Source: Alphaproteobacteria bacterium (lineage in GTDB: Bacteria > Pseudomonadota > Alphaproteobacteria > Puniceispirillales > Puniceispirillaceae). Taken from it: DNA of 64,000 bases. The translations under genes and the position numbers were made by a program. The DNA is taken from assembly GCA_022425485.1 (NCBI GenBank), contig JAKMFL010000010.1, positions 1-64,000 on the forward strand, given 5' to 3'. Position 1 is the first letter of the stretch; every line of letters starts with the position of its first letter. Below, one piece after another: positions 15,795 through 27,447 of this stretch. The notes beneath the pieces were generated by a model. It was not told the origin of the DNA. It did not search any database and was given only the letters and a program-made list of their open reading frames with translations.

Positions 15795-17666
15795 TTAGCG
15801 TGCACTCTGACCGATAAGCAATTGCTGAACATTAGTTGAGTTAATTTCAAGCGCATGGGCTTCGGAGAGGGTGATGACCAGCGCCGAAGACATATCCGTC
15901 TGCACCAGATTATCAAGGGTGCTAGATATTTGTGTCTGCAAACCATCAAGAGCTTGTGCATCAGCGGCAATAATATCATCTGTGCGCACCAATATAACGC
16001 TCTCACCTGTCTCAACCAAACTCGCAGCGTCTTTATCCTGCGCAAAAGCAGCGTCAGCTATCAGGCTAGCAGCTTCATTATCAAGGCCGGTTCCGGTGCG
16101 ACTAAAAGCAGAGCTAGGCGCGACTTCACGCAGCGTATTTTGAACATCTTGCAAGCCTTTATCTGCCGCAGCTTTTGCCGTAGCTAGCGCTTGTATTTTT
16201 GTCCAGTCAGCTACCAGTCTTGTACGCACTTCTGCTAGCTCACGTGAACGTGCAGGCTTCTCAGAGATAGGTTGCAGCACGAAAAAGCTATCTTCAGCAC
16301 TCGCGATAACCTGACTAATTTCGTCTATATCTAACGCCCAGCCTTGGCTTAAGAACTGGCTATCGCTTGCTAGGTCCGCAAAGCTGTTTTCCATAACATT
16401 CCCGTCAATATCACGGCCATTAGGGTCAATATCGGCAATGGTGTTAACAGATAGATTGATGCTTGTAGCAGCTTCGGGCAATGTTGCGCCTGTACCAAGC
16501 GTATCTTCTATTTGATTGACCAGATCATAAACAAGGTCAATGGCTTTTTCATTCCGCAAGGTCGCTTCAATTTGTGGGCGCACATCCTCAAGCCCTAGCT
16601 CTTCACCTAGCTGAATGTCGTCAACCAACAGCAAATGATATCCAAATACAGAGGCAACAGGGCCGCTTACACTTCCCTTTTCAGCACTAAAAGCAGCGGC
16701 CGCTAGCTCACCATCTAAATCCTCTTTTGTGACCAGCCCAAGCTGTGTGTCTGGTGCGCTCCAGCCAAGCGTTTCGCTTGCAACTTCTTGGAAGCTTTTG
16801 CCAGATGCCAGCAAATCAGCAGCGGCTTTTGCGTCGGCTTCCTGTGTAAACACCATTTGCCGAATTTGGCGGCGTTCTGGCGTAATAAATTCATCCGCGC
16901 GTAAATCAAATGCTTGTGTAACCTCATCATCGGTAAGGTTGACTTGGTTTAAAACTTCCTCTGGGCTAACCAGAACCACATCAAAGCTACGCAAGTCAGG
17001 CGCATCATAGCCTGATTTCACTGTCTCGTAGAAGCTGGCGATTTCAGCTTGTGATGGCGGGGTTATCTTATTTAGCTCAGCTGGATAGGTCTTTATCGTT
17101 GCCACACGTTGCTCAAGTTGATAACCGGCAATGGTTTTAGCCATATGTTTGCCGCCGCGCGCCCCGCCAGCCAAGGCTGCTTCTATTTGTTCTTGCATCA
17201 GGATAAAATCTAACCGACGCAGATAATCTTCCTCGGACAGGCCTGACTGGGCAAGGGTTTGCACAAACCGGCTTTGCGAAAATTGGCCAAGTTCATCTTT
17301 AAAAGCCTCTGTATTCGCGATAGCTTGCCTTTGCATGTCTCTGGTTGCGGTAACGCCCATCCGGTCTGCTTCAGCGGCAAACAAGGTGCGGCGAGCCAAT
17401 GCGCCCAACACTTCGTTCAGCAAGCCTGCTTCGATAGCTTCCCCTGCGGACAGGTTTAGACCTAGACCACGCCGAGAGCGCTCAAACTCCGTTGCGGCTT
17501 CGGCCAGTGAGACCGAACGATCAGATGCCACAACTGCTTTATTGCCAGAAGAGAATAAGCCTGTTGATACATCGCCTATCCCCCAAATAGCGAACCCCCC
17601 TGCAAGAAAAATCAGGAAGAATTTCATTATTGGGTTCTTTGCCCCTTCGCGCATTGAACGTAACAT
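15795..17666 (-). CDS. ppiD: Periplasmic folding chaperone PpiD-like
   Basis: This 623-residue protein has an N-terminal membrane anchor (FFLIFLAGGFAIWGIGDVS, residues 16-34) and a large periplasmic part with a SurA-like N-terminal helical domain, a parvulin-type region around residues 245-350 (LLASGKSFQEVA, then FGYHLLLVDDIQ) and a C-terminal helical region. PpiD assists folding of exported outer-membrane proteins near the Sec translocon. The order ppiD-trpE, divergent from tpiA, is common in Alphaproteobacteria and supports the call. Confidence 0.88.
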   Translation of the reverse strand: MLRSMREGAKNPIMKFFLIFLAGGFAIWGIGDVSTGLFSSGNKAVVASDRSVSLAEAATEFERSRRGLGLNLSAGEAIEAGLLNEVLGALARRTLFAAEADRMGVTATRDMQRQAIANTEAFKDELGQFSQSRFVQTLAQSGLSEEDYLRRLDFILMQEQIEAALAGGARGGKHMAKTIAGYQLEQRVATIKTYPAELNKITPPSQAEIASFYETVKSGYDAPDLRSFDVVLVSPEEVLNQVNLTDDEVTQAFDLRADEFITPERRQIRQMVFTQEADAKAAADLLASGKSFQEVASETLGWSAPDTQLGLVTKEDLDGELAAAAFSAEKGSVSGPVASVFGYHLLLVDDIQLGEELGLEDVRPQIEATLRNEKAIDLVYDLVNQIEDTLGTGATLPEAATSINLSVNTIADIDPNGRDIDGNVMENSFADLASDSQFLSQGWALDIDEISQVIASAEDSFFVLQPISEKPARSRELAEVRTRLVADWTKIQALATAKAAADKGLQDVQNTLREVAPSSAFSRTGTGLDNEAASLIADAAFAQDKDAASLVETGESVILVRTDDIIAADAQALDGLQTQISSTLDNLVQTDMSSALVITLSEAHALEINSTNVQQLLIGQSAR

Positions 17667-17810
17667 ATCTTATCCTTGTGGCATGCTGTGTTGAACAATC
17701 TGATATCCACGCTAACATCAGAACTGTTCTAATGTTCGTAAATCAGCCACACTATAGTGAATAGAGCAGTCGAACTGCAAATCAAAAACACGAAAACCAT
17801 AGGATATTTT

Positions 17811-18590
17811 ATGATTATTGCTGGTAATTGGAAGATGAACCCAGATCATCAGGCTGCAGAAGCGCTTTTAGAGGCGCTTTCAGATTATACACCAGCTTCT
17901 GATAGTAACTGCGAAATCGTCTGTTTTCCTCCTGCTTGTTATTTTTCAATGGCCAATCAGGCGCTGGCGAAAACTGGTGTAAGGTGGGGCGCTCAAAACT
18001 GTCATCAAGAGAGCGGCGGCGCCTATACAGGCGAGATATCCGCGCAGATGATAAAAGAGCAGGGCGGTGCTTGGGTGATTTTGGGTCATTCCGAGCGACG
18101 CCAATATTTTGCTGAAACAGATGCGTTGGTTGGCCAGAAAATCGTGACAGCTTTGCAAACAGGGTTAAGACCTATCTTATGTGTTGGGGAGTCTGAAGAA
18201 GTCCGCAACAAACACAGTCATGATAATTTTGTTCAAAGCCAGTTAGAAGCAAGCCTAGAATTAGTCGCACAGATGAGCCCTGATGCGCAAAAAAAGGCGC
18301 TAGCCCAACTTGTGATCGCTTATGAGCCGGTATGGGCAATTGGCACAGGCAAGGTTGCCAGCTTGCTGGATATTGAAGCAATGCATCAAGGCCTGTTGCA
18401 GAAGATGGAGGCGTTATTTGGTGTCCAGCTGCCAGAAGCAGGCGTGCCTATTTTATATGGCGGGTCGGTAAATGATGCGAATGCTGCAGATATTCTTGGC
18501 TTGAAACCGGTATCAGGGGCATTAGTTGGCGGCGCATCGCTAAAGCCGGATGCTTTTTTGTCTATCTGTCACATAGCTGATAAAAAATAG
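17811..18590 (+). CDS. tpiA: Triosephosphate isomerase
   Basis: The 259-residue enzyme interconverts dihydroxyacetone phosphate and glyceraldehyde 3-phosphate. Active-site residues are visible: Lys8 in GNWKMN, His93 in LGHSERR and Glu172 in YEPVWAIGTG, with YGGSVNDANA near the C terminus. I chose the ATG at 17811, which has AGGA upstream and gives the normal family N terminus, rather than an in-frame start 54 bases earlier. It is the first gene of a long plus-strand run of central-metabolism genes. Confidence 0.97.
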   Translation: MIIAGNWKMNPDHQAAEALLEALSDYTPASDSNCEIVCFPPACYFSMANQALAKTGVRWGAQNCHQESGGAYTGEISAQMIKEQGGAWVILGHSERRQYFAETDALVGQKIVTALQTGLRPILCVGESEEVRNKHSHDNFVQSQLEASLELVAQMSPDAQKKALAQLVIAYEPVWAIGTGKVASLLDIEAMHQGLLQKMEALFGVQLPEAGVPILYGGSVNDANAADILGLKPVSGALVGGASLKPDAFLSICHIADKK

Positions 18591-18726
18591 GGTAAATTGT
18601 CAAATAGTGTAAATTTATAAGCGCATATGCATTTTTTGCTTTACCTGCGGGGGCGCAATTTGCTAGTTAAAGCCATCATGGCGAAGGCTGTGATTACTCT
18701 AGAAATTTTGAACAGACGATAACGTT

Positions 18727-19050
18727 ATGACAACCATTTTGCTGACGATTCATATTATTATTGCTTTAGCACTGGTTGGAACGGTGTTATTGCAACGCAA
18801 TGAAGGTGGCGGCCTAGGCATTGGTGGCTCGTCTGGTGGCGGTTTCATGACAGCCAGAGGCACAGCAAACCTGCTGACCCGTACGACGGCAATTTTGGCA
18901 GCCTTATTTTTTGCAACTTCTATTGGCCTTGCTATCTTAGCTGGCGCTGGGAGTGAGCAAACCTCTATCGTTGATGAAGTGCTGAGCTCTACAGCTACGC
19001 CTGCGCCAGCAAGCGAGCCATCTGGGCCAGCCGTACCAACAGGAAATTAG
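18727..19050 (+). CDS. secG: Preprotein translocase subunit SecG
   Basis: The 107-residue membrane protein has two helices (ILLTIHIIIALALVGTVLL and AILAALFFATSIGLAILA) around the glycine-rich loop GGGLGIGGSSGGGF that defines SecG. It stabilises the SecYE channel in the inner membrane. The C-terminal tail is Ala-, Pro- and Ser-rich and not conserved. The location between tpiA and pyrG is the standard alphaproteobacterial one. Confidence 0.93.
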   Translation: MTTILLTIHIIIALALVGTVLLQRNEGGGLGIGGSSGGGFMTARGTANLLTRTTAILAALFFATSIGLAILAGAGSEQTSIVDEVLSSTATPAPASEPSGPAVPTGN

Positions 19051-19099
19051 TAATCAGAATGTCGAAGCTCTTCTGCCCCCCCACCGACCAGCGTTTTGA

Positions 19100-20743
<1,644 letters not shown>

Positions 20744-20814
20744 AGCCCGGAAGCGCCTGCAGTCATAAAAGAGCATCCTTCTAGCGGAAAAAAACCAGCG
20801 GAGGTCTTAATAGC

Positions 20815-21633
20815 ATGGAAAAAGTTACAATAGGTTCTGTGGAAGCTGGCGGTGATGCGCCGATTATGCTTATTGCGGGGCCCTGCCAGATAGAGGGGCG
20901 CGATCATGCGCTCATGCATGCCGAAAAGCTTGCCGAAGCTGCGGCAGGGGCGGGTTTTGGTTTTGTTTATAAATCTTCCTTTGATAAAGCAAACCGCACC
21001 TCACTGGGCGCGCAGCGCGGCGTAGGCTTAGATGAGGGGCTGGAGATTTTAGCAGCGGTGCGGGCACGTATTGGCTGTCCTGTATTAACCGATGTGCATC
21101 TGCCAGAGCACTGTGCTGCGGTAGCTCAAAGCGTTGATATCTTGCAAATTCCTGCCTTTTTATGTCGGCAAACAGATCTGCTTATCGCGGCAGCTAAAAC
21201 AGACGCTGCGGTGAATGTCAAAAAGGGTCAATTCCTAGCCCCTTGGGATATGCGTCATGTTGCTGACAAAATAGTGCAATCTGGAAATAGTCGGGTTCTG
21301 CTAACAGAACGCGGGACGAGTTTTGGTTACAATACGCTGGTTTCAGATATGCGGGCATTGCCGCAAATGGCGGATATAGGTTTTCCAGTGATTTTTGATG
21401 CTACACACTCAGTGCAACAGCCGGGCGGGTTAGGCGGCGCGTCAGGGGGGCAGCGTGAGTTTGTGCCTGTATTAGCTAGAGCCGCTGTTGCGGTGGGCGT
21501 ACAAGGGCTGTTTATGGAAAGCCATATTGATCCAGATAACGCCCCGTCAGATGGCCCAAACATGATACCGTTGGAACATATGCCAGTCTTACTTGCCTCG
21601 CTCGCCAGAATTGCAGAGGCAAGCAAACTCTAG
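20815..21633 (+). CDS. kdsA: KDO-8-phosphate synthase
   Basis: The 272-residue enzyme condenses arabinose 5-phosphate and phosphoenolpyruvate to KDO 8-phosphate for lipopolysaccharide. Diagnostic segments are LIAGPCQIEGRDHA, YKSSFDKANRTS, VNVKKGQFLAPWDM and FDATHSVQQPGG. The cysteine in AGPCQ matches the metal-dependent branch of the family. It supports a Gram-negative envelope containing KDO. It is flanked by pyrG and eno on the same strand. Confidence 0.96.
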   Translation: MEKVTIGSVEAGGDAPIMLIAGPCQIEGRDHALMHAEKLAEAAAGAGFGFVYKSSFDKANRTSLGAQRGVGLDEGLEILAAVRARIGCPVLTDVHLPEHCAAVAQSVDILQIPAFLCRQTDLLIAAAKTDAAVNVKKGQFLAPWDMRHVADKIVQSGNSRVLLTERGTSFGYNTLVSDMRALPQMADIGFPVIFDATHSVQQPGGLGGASGGQREFVPVLARAAVAVGVQGLFMESHIDPDNAPSDGPNMIPLEHMPVLLASLARIAEASKL

Positions 21634-21657
21634 CCAGCTTCCTATAAGAGCCCCTAA

Positions 21658-22956
<1,299 letters not shown>

Positions 22957-22983
22957 CCAGAGAGCTTACTCAAAAAAACCCAA

Positions 22984-23005
22984 TGAATCTAACGATTCGC
23001 TTTTT
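22984..23005 (+). terminator. Weak terminator-like hairpin after eno
   Basis: GAATC and GATTC pair around a TAAC loop (plus one T-G pair) and are followed by GC and TTTTT, 28 bases after the eno stop. The stem is short, so termination would be partial at best. Confidence 0.4.
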
Positions 23006-23100
23006 ACTTGACGGTTTGATTCTGTTTTGATTCACTGGTGCTATACATGCCATATCTGGGCATGAAATAGCGCCATCAGGTGATATAAGGACAACAAATC

Positions 23101-23424
23101 ATGCAAGCTTTTATGCGCAGACCCTTTTCTTATGCAGGTAGTTTTCTTCTTATAGGAACGCTGATTGTCTTTTTTGGTTTTCACACCGTTGCCGGAGAGC
23201 GCGGTTTGGTGGCGCGTGGCGGTCTCGATCGTGAAATCCTAATGGCGCAAGAAGAATTGGCGCTTATTAATAAACAGAATAATTTGATGGAAAGCCGCAT
23301 TCGGCTGTTGCGTGTGGGGGCGATTGATGCCGATATGTTAGCGGAGACGGCGCGCGCTGAATTAGGTCTTTATTCTGAAAATGATGTCATAATTACAATT
23401 GATATGAATAAATTGAAATTTTAA
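23101..23424 (+). CDS. ftsB: Septum formation initiator FtsB/DivIC family
   Basis: The 107-residue protein has one membrane helix (FLLIGTLIVFFGFHTVAG, about residues 14-31) followed by a predicted coiled coil (ILMAQEELALINKQNNLMESRI) and a short C-terminal segment with AETARAELGLYSENDVI. That is the DivIC/FtsB architecture: a bitopic divisome protein that partners FtsL and FtsQ at the septum. In Alphaproteobacteria it commonly lies between eno and pdhA, as here. The symbol is by homology and position. Confidence 0.85.
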   Translation: MQAFMRRPFSYAGSFLLIGTLIVFFGFHTVAGERGLVARGGLDREILMAQEELALINKQNNLMESRIRLLRVGAIDADMLAETARAELGLYSENDVIITIDMNKLKF

Positions 23425-23532
23425 TATCAAGGCAATGTTAACTATAATTCAGTTTATATTAAAATAATTCAATAAAAACAACGAAATAAATTTGTTGCAA
23501 AAATAAAACTCCTCATGCCATTCTTGACCATG

Positions 23533-23564
23533 AAGCGGTTTCGCCGCTTGTGAACTTTAGTTCA
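23533..23564. promoter_or_regulatory. Hairpin and perfect palindrome in pdhA leader
   Basis: AAGCGG and CCGCTT (23533-23549) form a six-base stem. Immediately after it TGAACT-TT-AGTTCA (23551-23564) is a perfect inverted repeat, ending just before the pdhA ribosome-binding site. It could be an operator or a translation-control element; no matching regulator is known to me. Confidence 0.4.
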
Positions 23565-23587
23565 TTCTTTTGGGAGAGGAAGGCAAG

Positions 23588-24637
23588 ATGGCCAATAAAG
23601 TAGCGGCTGGCAAGACAGCTGAGGGCAAAAAGAGCGAGCGCAAACGCGGACGCCCCCCTAAATCCATTATTAATGACAAACCTTCAGCGGATGCGATGCT
23701 AGAGATGTATCGTCAAATGGTATTGATCCGCCGCTTTGAAGAGAAGGCTGGTCAGCTTTATGGCATGGGGCAAATTGGTGGTTTCTGCCATCTTTATATC
23801 GGCCAAGAGGCCGTGGTGGTCGGTATTCAGTCTGTTGCCAAAGAAGAAGATTCTGTTGTGACTTCTTACCGTGATCATGGCCATATGCTGGCCTGTGATA
23901 TGGATGCCGGCGGGGTAATGGCAGAACTAACAGGTCGTGAGGATGGCTATTCCAAAGGCAAGGGCGGCTCGATGCATATGTTTAGCCGTGAGAAAAATTT
24001 CTATGGCGGACACGGTATTGTAGCTGCACAAGTACCTATTGGTGCTGGCCTTGCTTTTGCCCATAAATATAATGGTGATGGCGGCGTTAATATGGCCTAT
24101 CTCGGCGATGGGGCGGCCAATCAGGGGCAGGTTTACGAGACCTTTAATATGGCGGCATTATGGAACTTGCCTGTTATTTTCGTTATTGAAAACAATCAAT
24201 ATGGTATGGGAACCTCTGTGAGCCGTGCTGCGGCGGGCCAGGAACTTGCAGATAGAGGGAAAGCCTATGGTATCCCGGGTGTGCAGGTTGACGGTATGGA
24301 TGTGCTGGCAGTGCGCACCGCAGCCGAAGAAGCGCTGGCACATTGCCGCGCTGGCAAAGGCCCCTACATTCTGGAAATGAAAACCTATCGATATCGTGGG
24401 CATTCTATGTCTGATCCAGCAAAATATCGTACCAGAGAAGAAGTGGATGCGATGCGCAAACAGCATGATCCCATTGAACAGCTTCGGGATGTTTTACTGC
24501 GTGAAGGTGCAGATGAAGCGCAATTAAAGGATATAGATCAGAAAGTTAAGAAAATTGTTGGCGATGCCGCAGATTTTGCTCTGGCAAGTCCAGAGCCAAA
24601 TGCAAGCGAGCTTTATACAGACATTATTGTCGCCTGA
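23588..24637 (+). CDS. pdhA: Pyruvate dehydrogenase E1 alpha subunit
   Basis: The 349-residue protein is the thiamine-diphosphate-binding alpha subunit of pyruvate dehydrogenase. It has [35 protein letters not shown], the ThDP motif from [14 protein letters not shown] to [10 protein letters not shown], and the phosphorylation-loop-like [15 protein letters not shown]. The ATG at 23588 follows GGAGAGGAAGG; the upstream TTG is rejected. Before the enzymatic domain there is a basic stretch of about 27 residues containing KRGRPPKS, which looks like an AT-hook. It begins the operon pdhA-pdhB-pdhC-lpd. Confidence 0.95.
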   Translation: MANKVAAGKTAEGKKSERKRGRPPKSIINDKPSADAMLEMYRQMVLIRRFEEKAGQLYGMGQIGGFCHLYIGQEAVVVGIQSVAKEEDSVVTSYRDHGHMLACDMDAGGVMAELTGREDGYSKGKGGSMHMFSREKNFYGGHGIVAAQVPIGAGLAFAHKYNGDGGVNMAYLGDGAANQGQVYETFNMAALWNLPVIFVIENNQYGMGTSVSRAAAGQELADRGKAYGIPGVQVDGMDVLAVRTAAEEALAHCRAGKGPYILEMKTYRYRGHSMSDPAKYRTREEVDAMRKQHDPIEQLRDVLLREGADEAQLKDIDQKVKKIVGDAADFALASPEPNASELYTDIIVA

Positions 24638-24665
24638 AACGGCTGGCAGCAGGAGAGAGTTTATT

Positions 24666-26087
24666 ATGGCAATCGAAATTAAAATGCCGGCTTTGTCGCC
24701 TACAATGACGGAAGGCCGCCTGTCGCGCTGGCTAGTTGCACAGGGAGATAGCGTTGCATCAGGGGACGTAATCGCTGAGATTGAAACCGACAAAGCCACT
24801 ATGGAAGTTGAAGCGATTGATGAAGGCACTATTGGTGCTATTCATATTGGCGAAGGCACAGACGGGGTTGTTGTTGGTGCGGTTATTGCAACCTTGCTAG
24901 AAGAGGGGGAGAGCGAGGTTCCGCCTATAGCTGAGACACCAGCACCAGTTGCTGAATCGGCCCCAGAAATGCTCCCAGAAGCATCTACAGAAGCATCTAC
25001 AGAAGCGGCGTCAGCATCTACAGCAATGCCGGCAGCATCTGTAGCAATGCCGGCCGCTGCGCCTGTTGGTGCAGAGCCAGATTGGCAGGGCAGCACGCGA
25101 ACCATGACAGTCAGAGAGGCATTACGTGATGCGATGGCTGAAGAAATGCGCCGAGATGAGCGGATTTTTGTTATGGGTGAGGAAGTTGCGGAATATCAGG
25201 GCGCTTATAAGGTTACGCAAGGGCTATTAGATGAGTTTAGTGCGAAACGGGTGATTGATACGCCGATTACCGAACATGGGTTTGCTGGGCTTGGTGTTGG
25301 GGCAGCTTTTGGTGATTTGCGCCCAATTATTGAATTTATGACCTTTAATTTTTCTATGCAGGCCATTGACCACATTATTAATTCTGCTGCGAAAACCTTA
25401 TATATGTCTGGCGGGCAGATGGGCTGTCCTATCGTATTTAGAGGGCCAAATGGCGCGGCAAGCCGTGTCGCTGCCCAGCATTCACAATGCTATGCAAGTT
25501 GGTATGCGCATTGTCCCGGCTTGAAAGTGGTTTCCCCATGGTCTGCTGCCGATGCTAAAGGCTTGCTGAAATCAGCTATCCGCGATCCAAATCCTGTGAT
25601 TTTCTTGGAAAATGAAGTGATGTATGGTCAGAGCTTTGAAGTGCCTGAGGCAGATGATTGGGTGGTACCGATTGGCCGCGCAAATATTGTCCGTCAAGGC
25701 GGTGATGTAACCATTACAGCCTTTTCTATCATGGTCGGCAAAGCCTTAGAGGCAGCAGAAGCCTTGTCCTCAATTGGTATTGAGGCAGAAGTCATTGATT
25801 TACGCAGTTTGCGCCCCCTAGATACCGAGACAATATTAGCCTCAGTCAAGAAAACCGGGCGTATGATTTCCTGTGAAGAAGGTTTCCCATTCGCTGGAAT
25901 AGGGGCTGAGCTTGCGATGCAGGTAATGGATGGCGCCTTTGACTATTTGGATGCGCCTGTTATGCGGGTTACCGGCAAGGATGTGCCGATGCCTTATGCG
26001 GCTAATCTTGAAACATTAGCCTTGCCGCAAGCACAAGATATTATCGAAGCTGGCAAGGCGGTATGCTACCGCGCAGGGGGGCTATAA
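24666..26087 (+). CDS. pdhB: Pyruvate dehydrogenase E1 beta subunit with lipoyl domain
   Basis: The 473-residue protein carries an N-terminal lipoyl domain (residues 1-80, lipoyl lysine in [11 protein letters not shown]), an Ala/Thr/Pro-rich linker to about residue 145, and the E1 beta domain with [60 protein letters not shown] and [13 protein letters not shown]. The lipoyl-E1 beta fusion is characteristic of alphaproteobacterial complexes. The start at 24666 follows GGAGAG. It is 28 bases after pdhA and one base before pdhC. Confidence 0.95.
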   Translation: MAIEIKMPALSPTMTEGRLSRWLVAQGDSVASGDVIAEIETDKATMEVEAIDEGTIGAIHIGEGTDGVVVGAVIATLLEEGESEVPPIAETPAPVAESAPEMLPEASTEASTEAASASTAMPAASVAMPAAAPVGAEPDWQGSTRTMTVREALRDAMAEEMRRDERIFVMGEEVAEYQGAYKVTQGLLDEFSAKRVIDTPITEHGFAGLGVGAAFGDLRPIIEFMTFNFSMQAIDHIINSAAKTLYMSGGQMGCPIVFRGPNGAASRVAAQHSQCYASWYAHCPGLKVVSPWSAADAKGLLKSAIRDPNPVIFLENEVMYGQSFEVPEADDWVVPIGRANIVRQGGDVTITAFSIMVGKALEAAEALSSIGIEAEVIDLRSLRPLDTETILASVKKTGRMISCEEGFPFAGIGAELAMQVMDGAFDYLDAPVMRVTGKDVPMPYAANLETLALPQAQDIIEAGKAVCYRAGGL

Positions 26088-26088
26088 A

Positions 26089-27381
26089 ATGGCTGTGAAT
26101 ATTTTAATGCCGGCTCTATCGCCGACCATGACGGATGGCACGCTTGCGCGTTGGCTTGTTAGTGAAGGGGATGCGGTTCGCTCTGGTGACGTGATTGCTG
26201 AGATTGAAACCGACAAAGCCACTATGGAAGTCGAAGCTTTGGATGACGGGGTTATGGCCAAGCTCGTAGTTGCAGAAGGCACGCAGAATGTGGCGGTAAA
26301 TGCACTGATTGCTGTATTAGCCGAAGAAGGGGAAGATGCAAGCGAGGCAGCGAAAGAGGCGGAAAATGCACCTGTGGCTGCACCAACTCCTGCTCCAACT
26401 CCGGCACCAACTCCTGCCCCAACTGCGGCACCAACTCCGGCACCAACTCCGGCACCAACTCCGGCGAGCGCACCGGCCGCCCCCCAGCTTGCAGCTGGAC
26501 AAAAGGGGGAGCGTGTCTTTGCTAGTCCGCTAGCCCGGCGTATCGCTGGTGATGCAGGTCTAGATATTGGTAATCTTGCTGGTACAGGCCCACATGGCCG
26601 GATTATCCGCGCCGATGTAGAAGAAGCTATCGCCAAGGCAGGGACTGTAGCTACAGCACCATCTGCCGCCGCATCAATGATGCGTGTAGCTGGTCAATCA
26701 GAGCGTTTTGAGCCACATTCTGCGATGCGGCGCGTGATTGCGGAACGTCTGCAGCAATCCAAGCAAAATGCCCCGCATTTCTATCTGACCGTCGATTGCG
26801 AGATAGATACTTTATTGCAAGCACGAAAAGCCTTAAATGAAGCCGCCCCAGAGGGGGTGAAAATATCGGTCAATGATATGGTTGTCAAAGCGGCGGCGGC
26901 AGCGCTTATCGCTGTTCCTGAGGTTAATGGCTATTTTGAAGAGGCAGGATGCCGCTATTTCAGTGATGCTGATATTTGCATTGCTGTTGCAGTGGATGGC
27001 GGTCTGGTCACACCGGTAATCAAAGCAGCTAATCATCTAGGCTTATCTGCGATTGCTAGCGCCTCTGCGGACCTCGCGAAGCGGGCGCGTGATAATCAGC
27101 TTGACCCTGCGGAATATACTGGTGGCACTTTCACCATTTCCAATTTGGGCATGTTTGGCGTGCGTGAGTTTTCGGCTGTGATAAACCCGCCACAAGCAGC
27201 AATTTTGGCTGTTGGGGCAGGGGAAAAGCGTCCTGTTGTGCGCGGTGATGCCCTAGATATTGCCACGGTGATGAGCGTTACGCTATCTGCTGATCACCGT
27301 ATTGTGGATGGCGCGGTTGGTGCGCGCTGGCTACAGGCCTTTAAAGGGGCAATTGAAAACCCGGTAACGATGTTATTGTAA
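26089..27381 (+). CDS. pdhC: Dihydrolipoamide acetyltransferase (PDH E2)
   Basis: The 430-residue E2 core protein has one lipoyl domain (residues 1-80), a linker made of APTP repeats (about 99-125), a peripheral-subunit-binding domain (FASPLARRIAGDAGLDIGNL) and the catalytic acyltransferase domain ending with SADHRIVDGAVGARWL, whose histidine and aspartate are catalytic. It transfers acetyl groups from the lipoyl arm to CoA. A 35-base segment of the lipoyl domain is identical in DNA to the same place in pdhB, which is more than protein conservation requires. Confidence 0.96.
   Translation: MAVNILMPALSPTMTDGTLARWLVSEGDAVRSGDVIAEIETDKATMEVEALDDGVMAKLVVAEGTQNVAVNALIAVLAEEGEDASEAAKEAENAPVAAPTPAPTPAPTPAPTAAPTPAPTPAPTPASAPAAPQLAAGQKGERVFASPLARRIAGDAGLDIGNLAGTGPHGRIIRADVEEAIAKAGTVATAPSAAASMMRVAGQSERFEPHSAMRRVIAERLQQSKQNAPHFYLTVDCEIDTLLQARKALNEAAPEGVKISVNDMVVKAAAAALIAVPEVNGYFEEAGCRYFSDADICIAVAVDGGLVTPVIKAANHLGLSAIASASADLAKRARDNQLDPAEYTGGTFTISNLGMFGVREFSAVINPPQAAILAVGAGEKRPVVRGDALDIATVMSVTLSADHRIVDGAVGARWLQAFKGAIENPVTMLL
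26381..26465. repeat. 12-bp linker repeats in pdhC
   Basis: A run of near-identical units close to CCGGCACCAACT encodes alternating Ala-Pro-Thr-Pro. It forms the flexible arm between the lipoyl and subunit-binding domains and is a natural spot for length variation by slippage. Confidence 0.9.
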
Positions 27382-27447
27382 GCTACATAACATCATTGAA
27401 ACCTATATAAATTAACTGCCCATTTAGAGCATAAAGGGATAAAAACC

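Noticed and set aside
23008-23047. TTGACG and TATACA as a promoter for ftsB
   Set aside because: The elements are 28 bases apart, too far for a normal promoter.
26082-26636. 184-codon minus-strand frame with GVGAG repeats
   Set aside because: It is the reverse reading of the APTP linker and lipoyl domain of pdhC, which is a certain gene.
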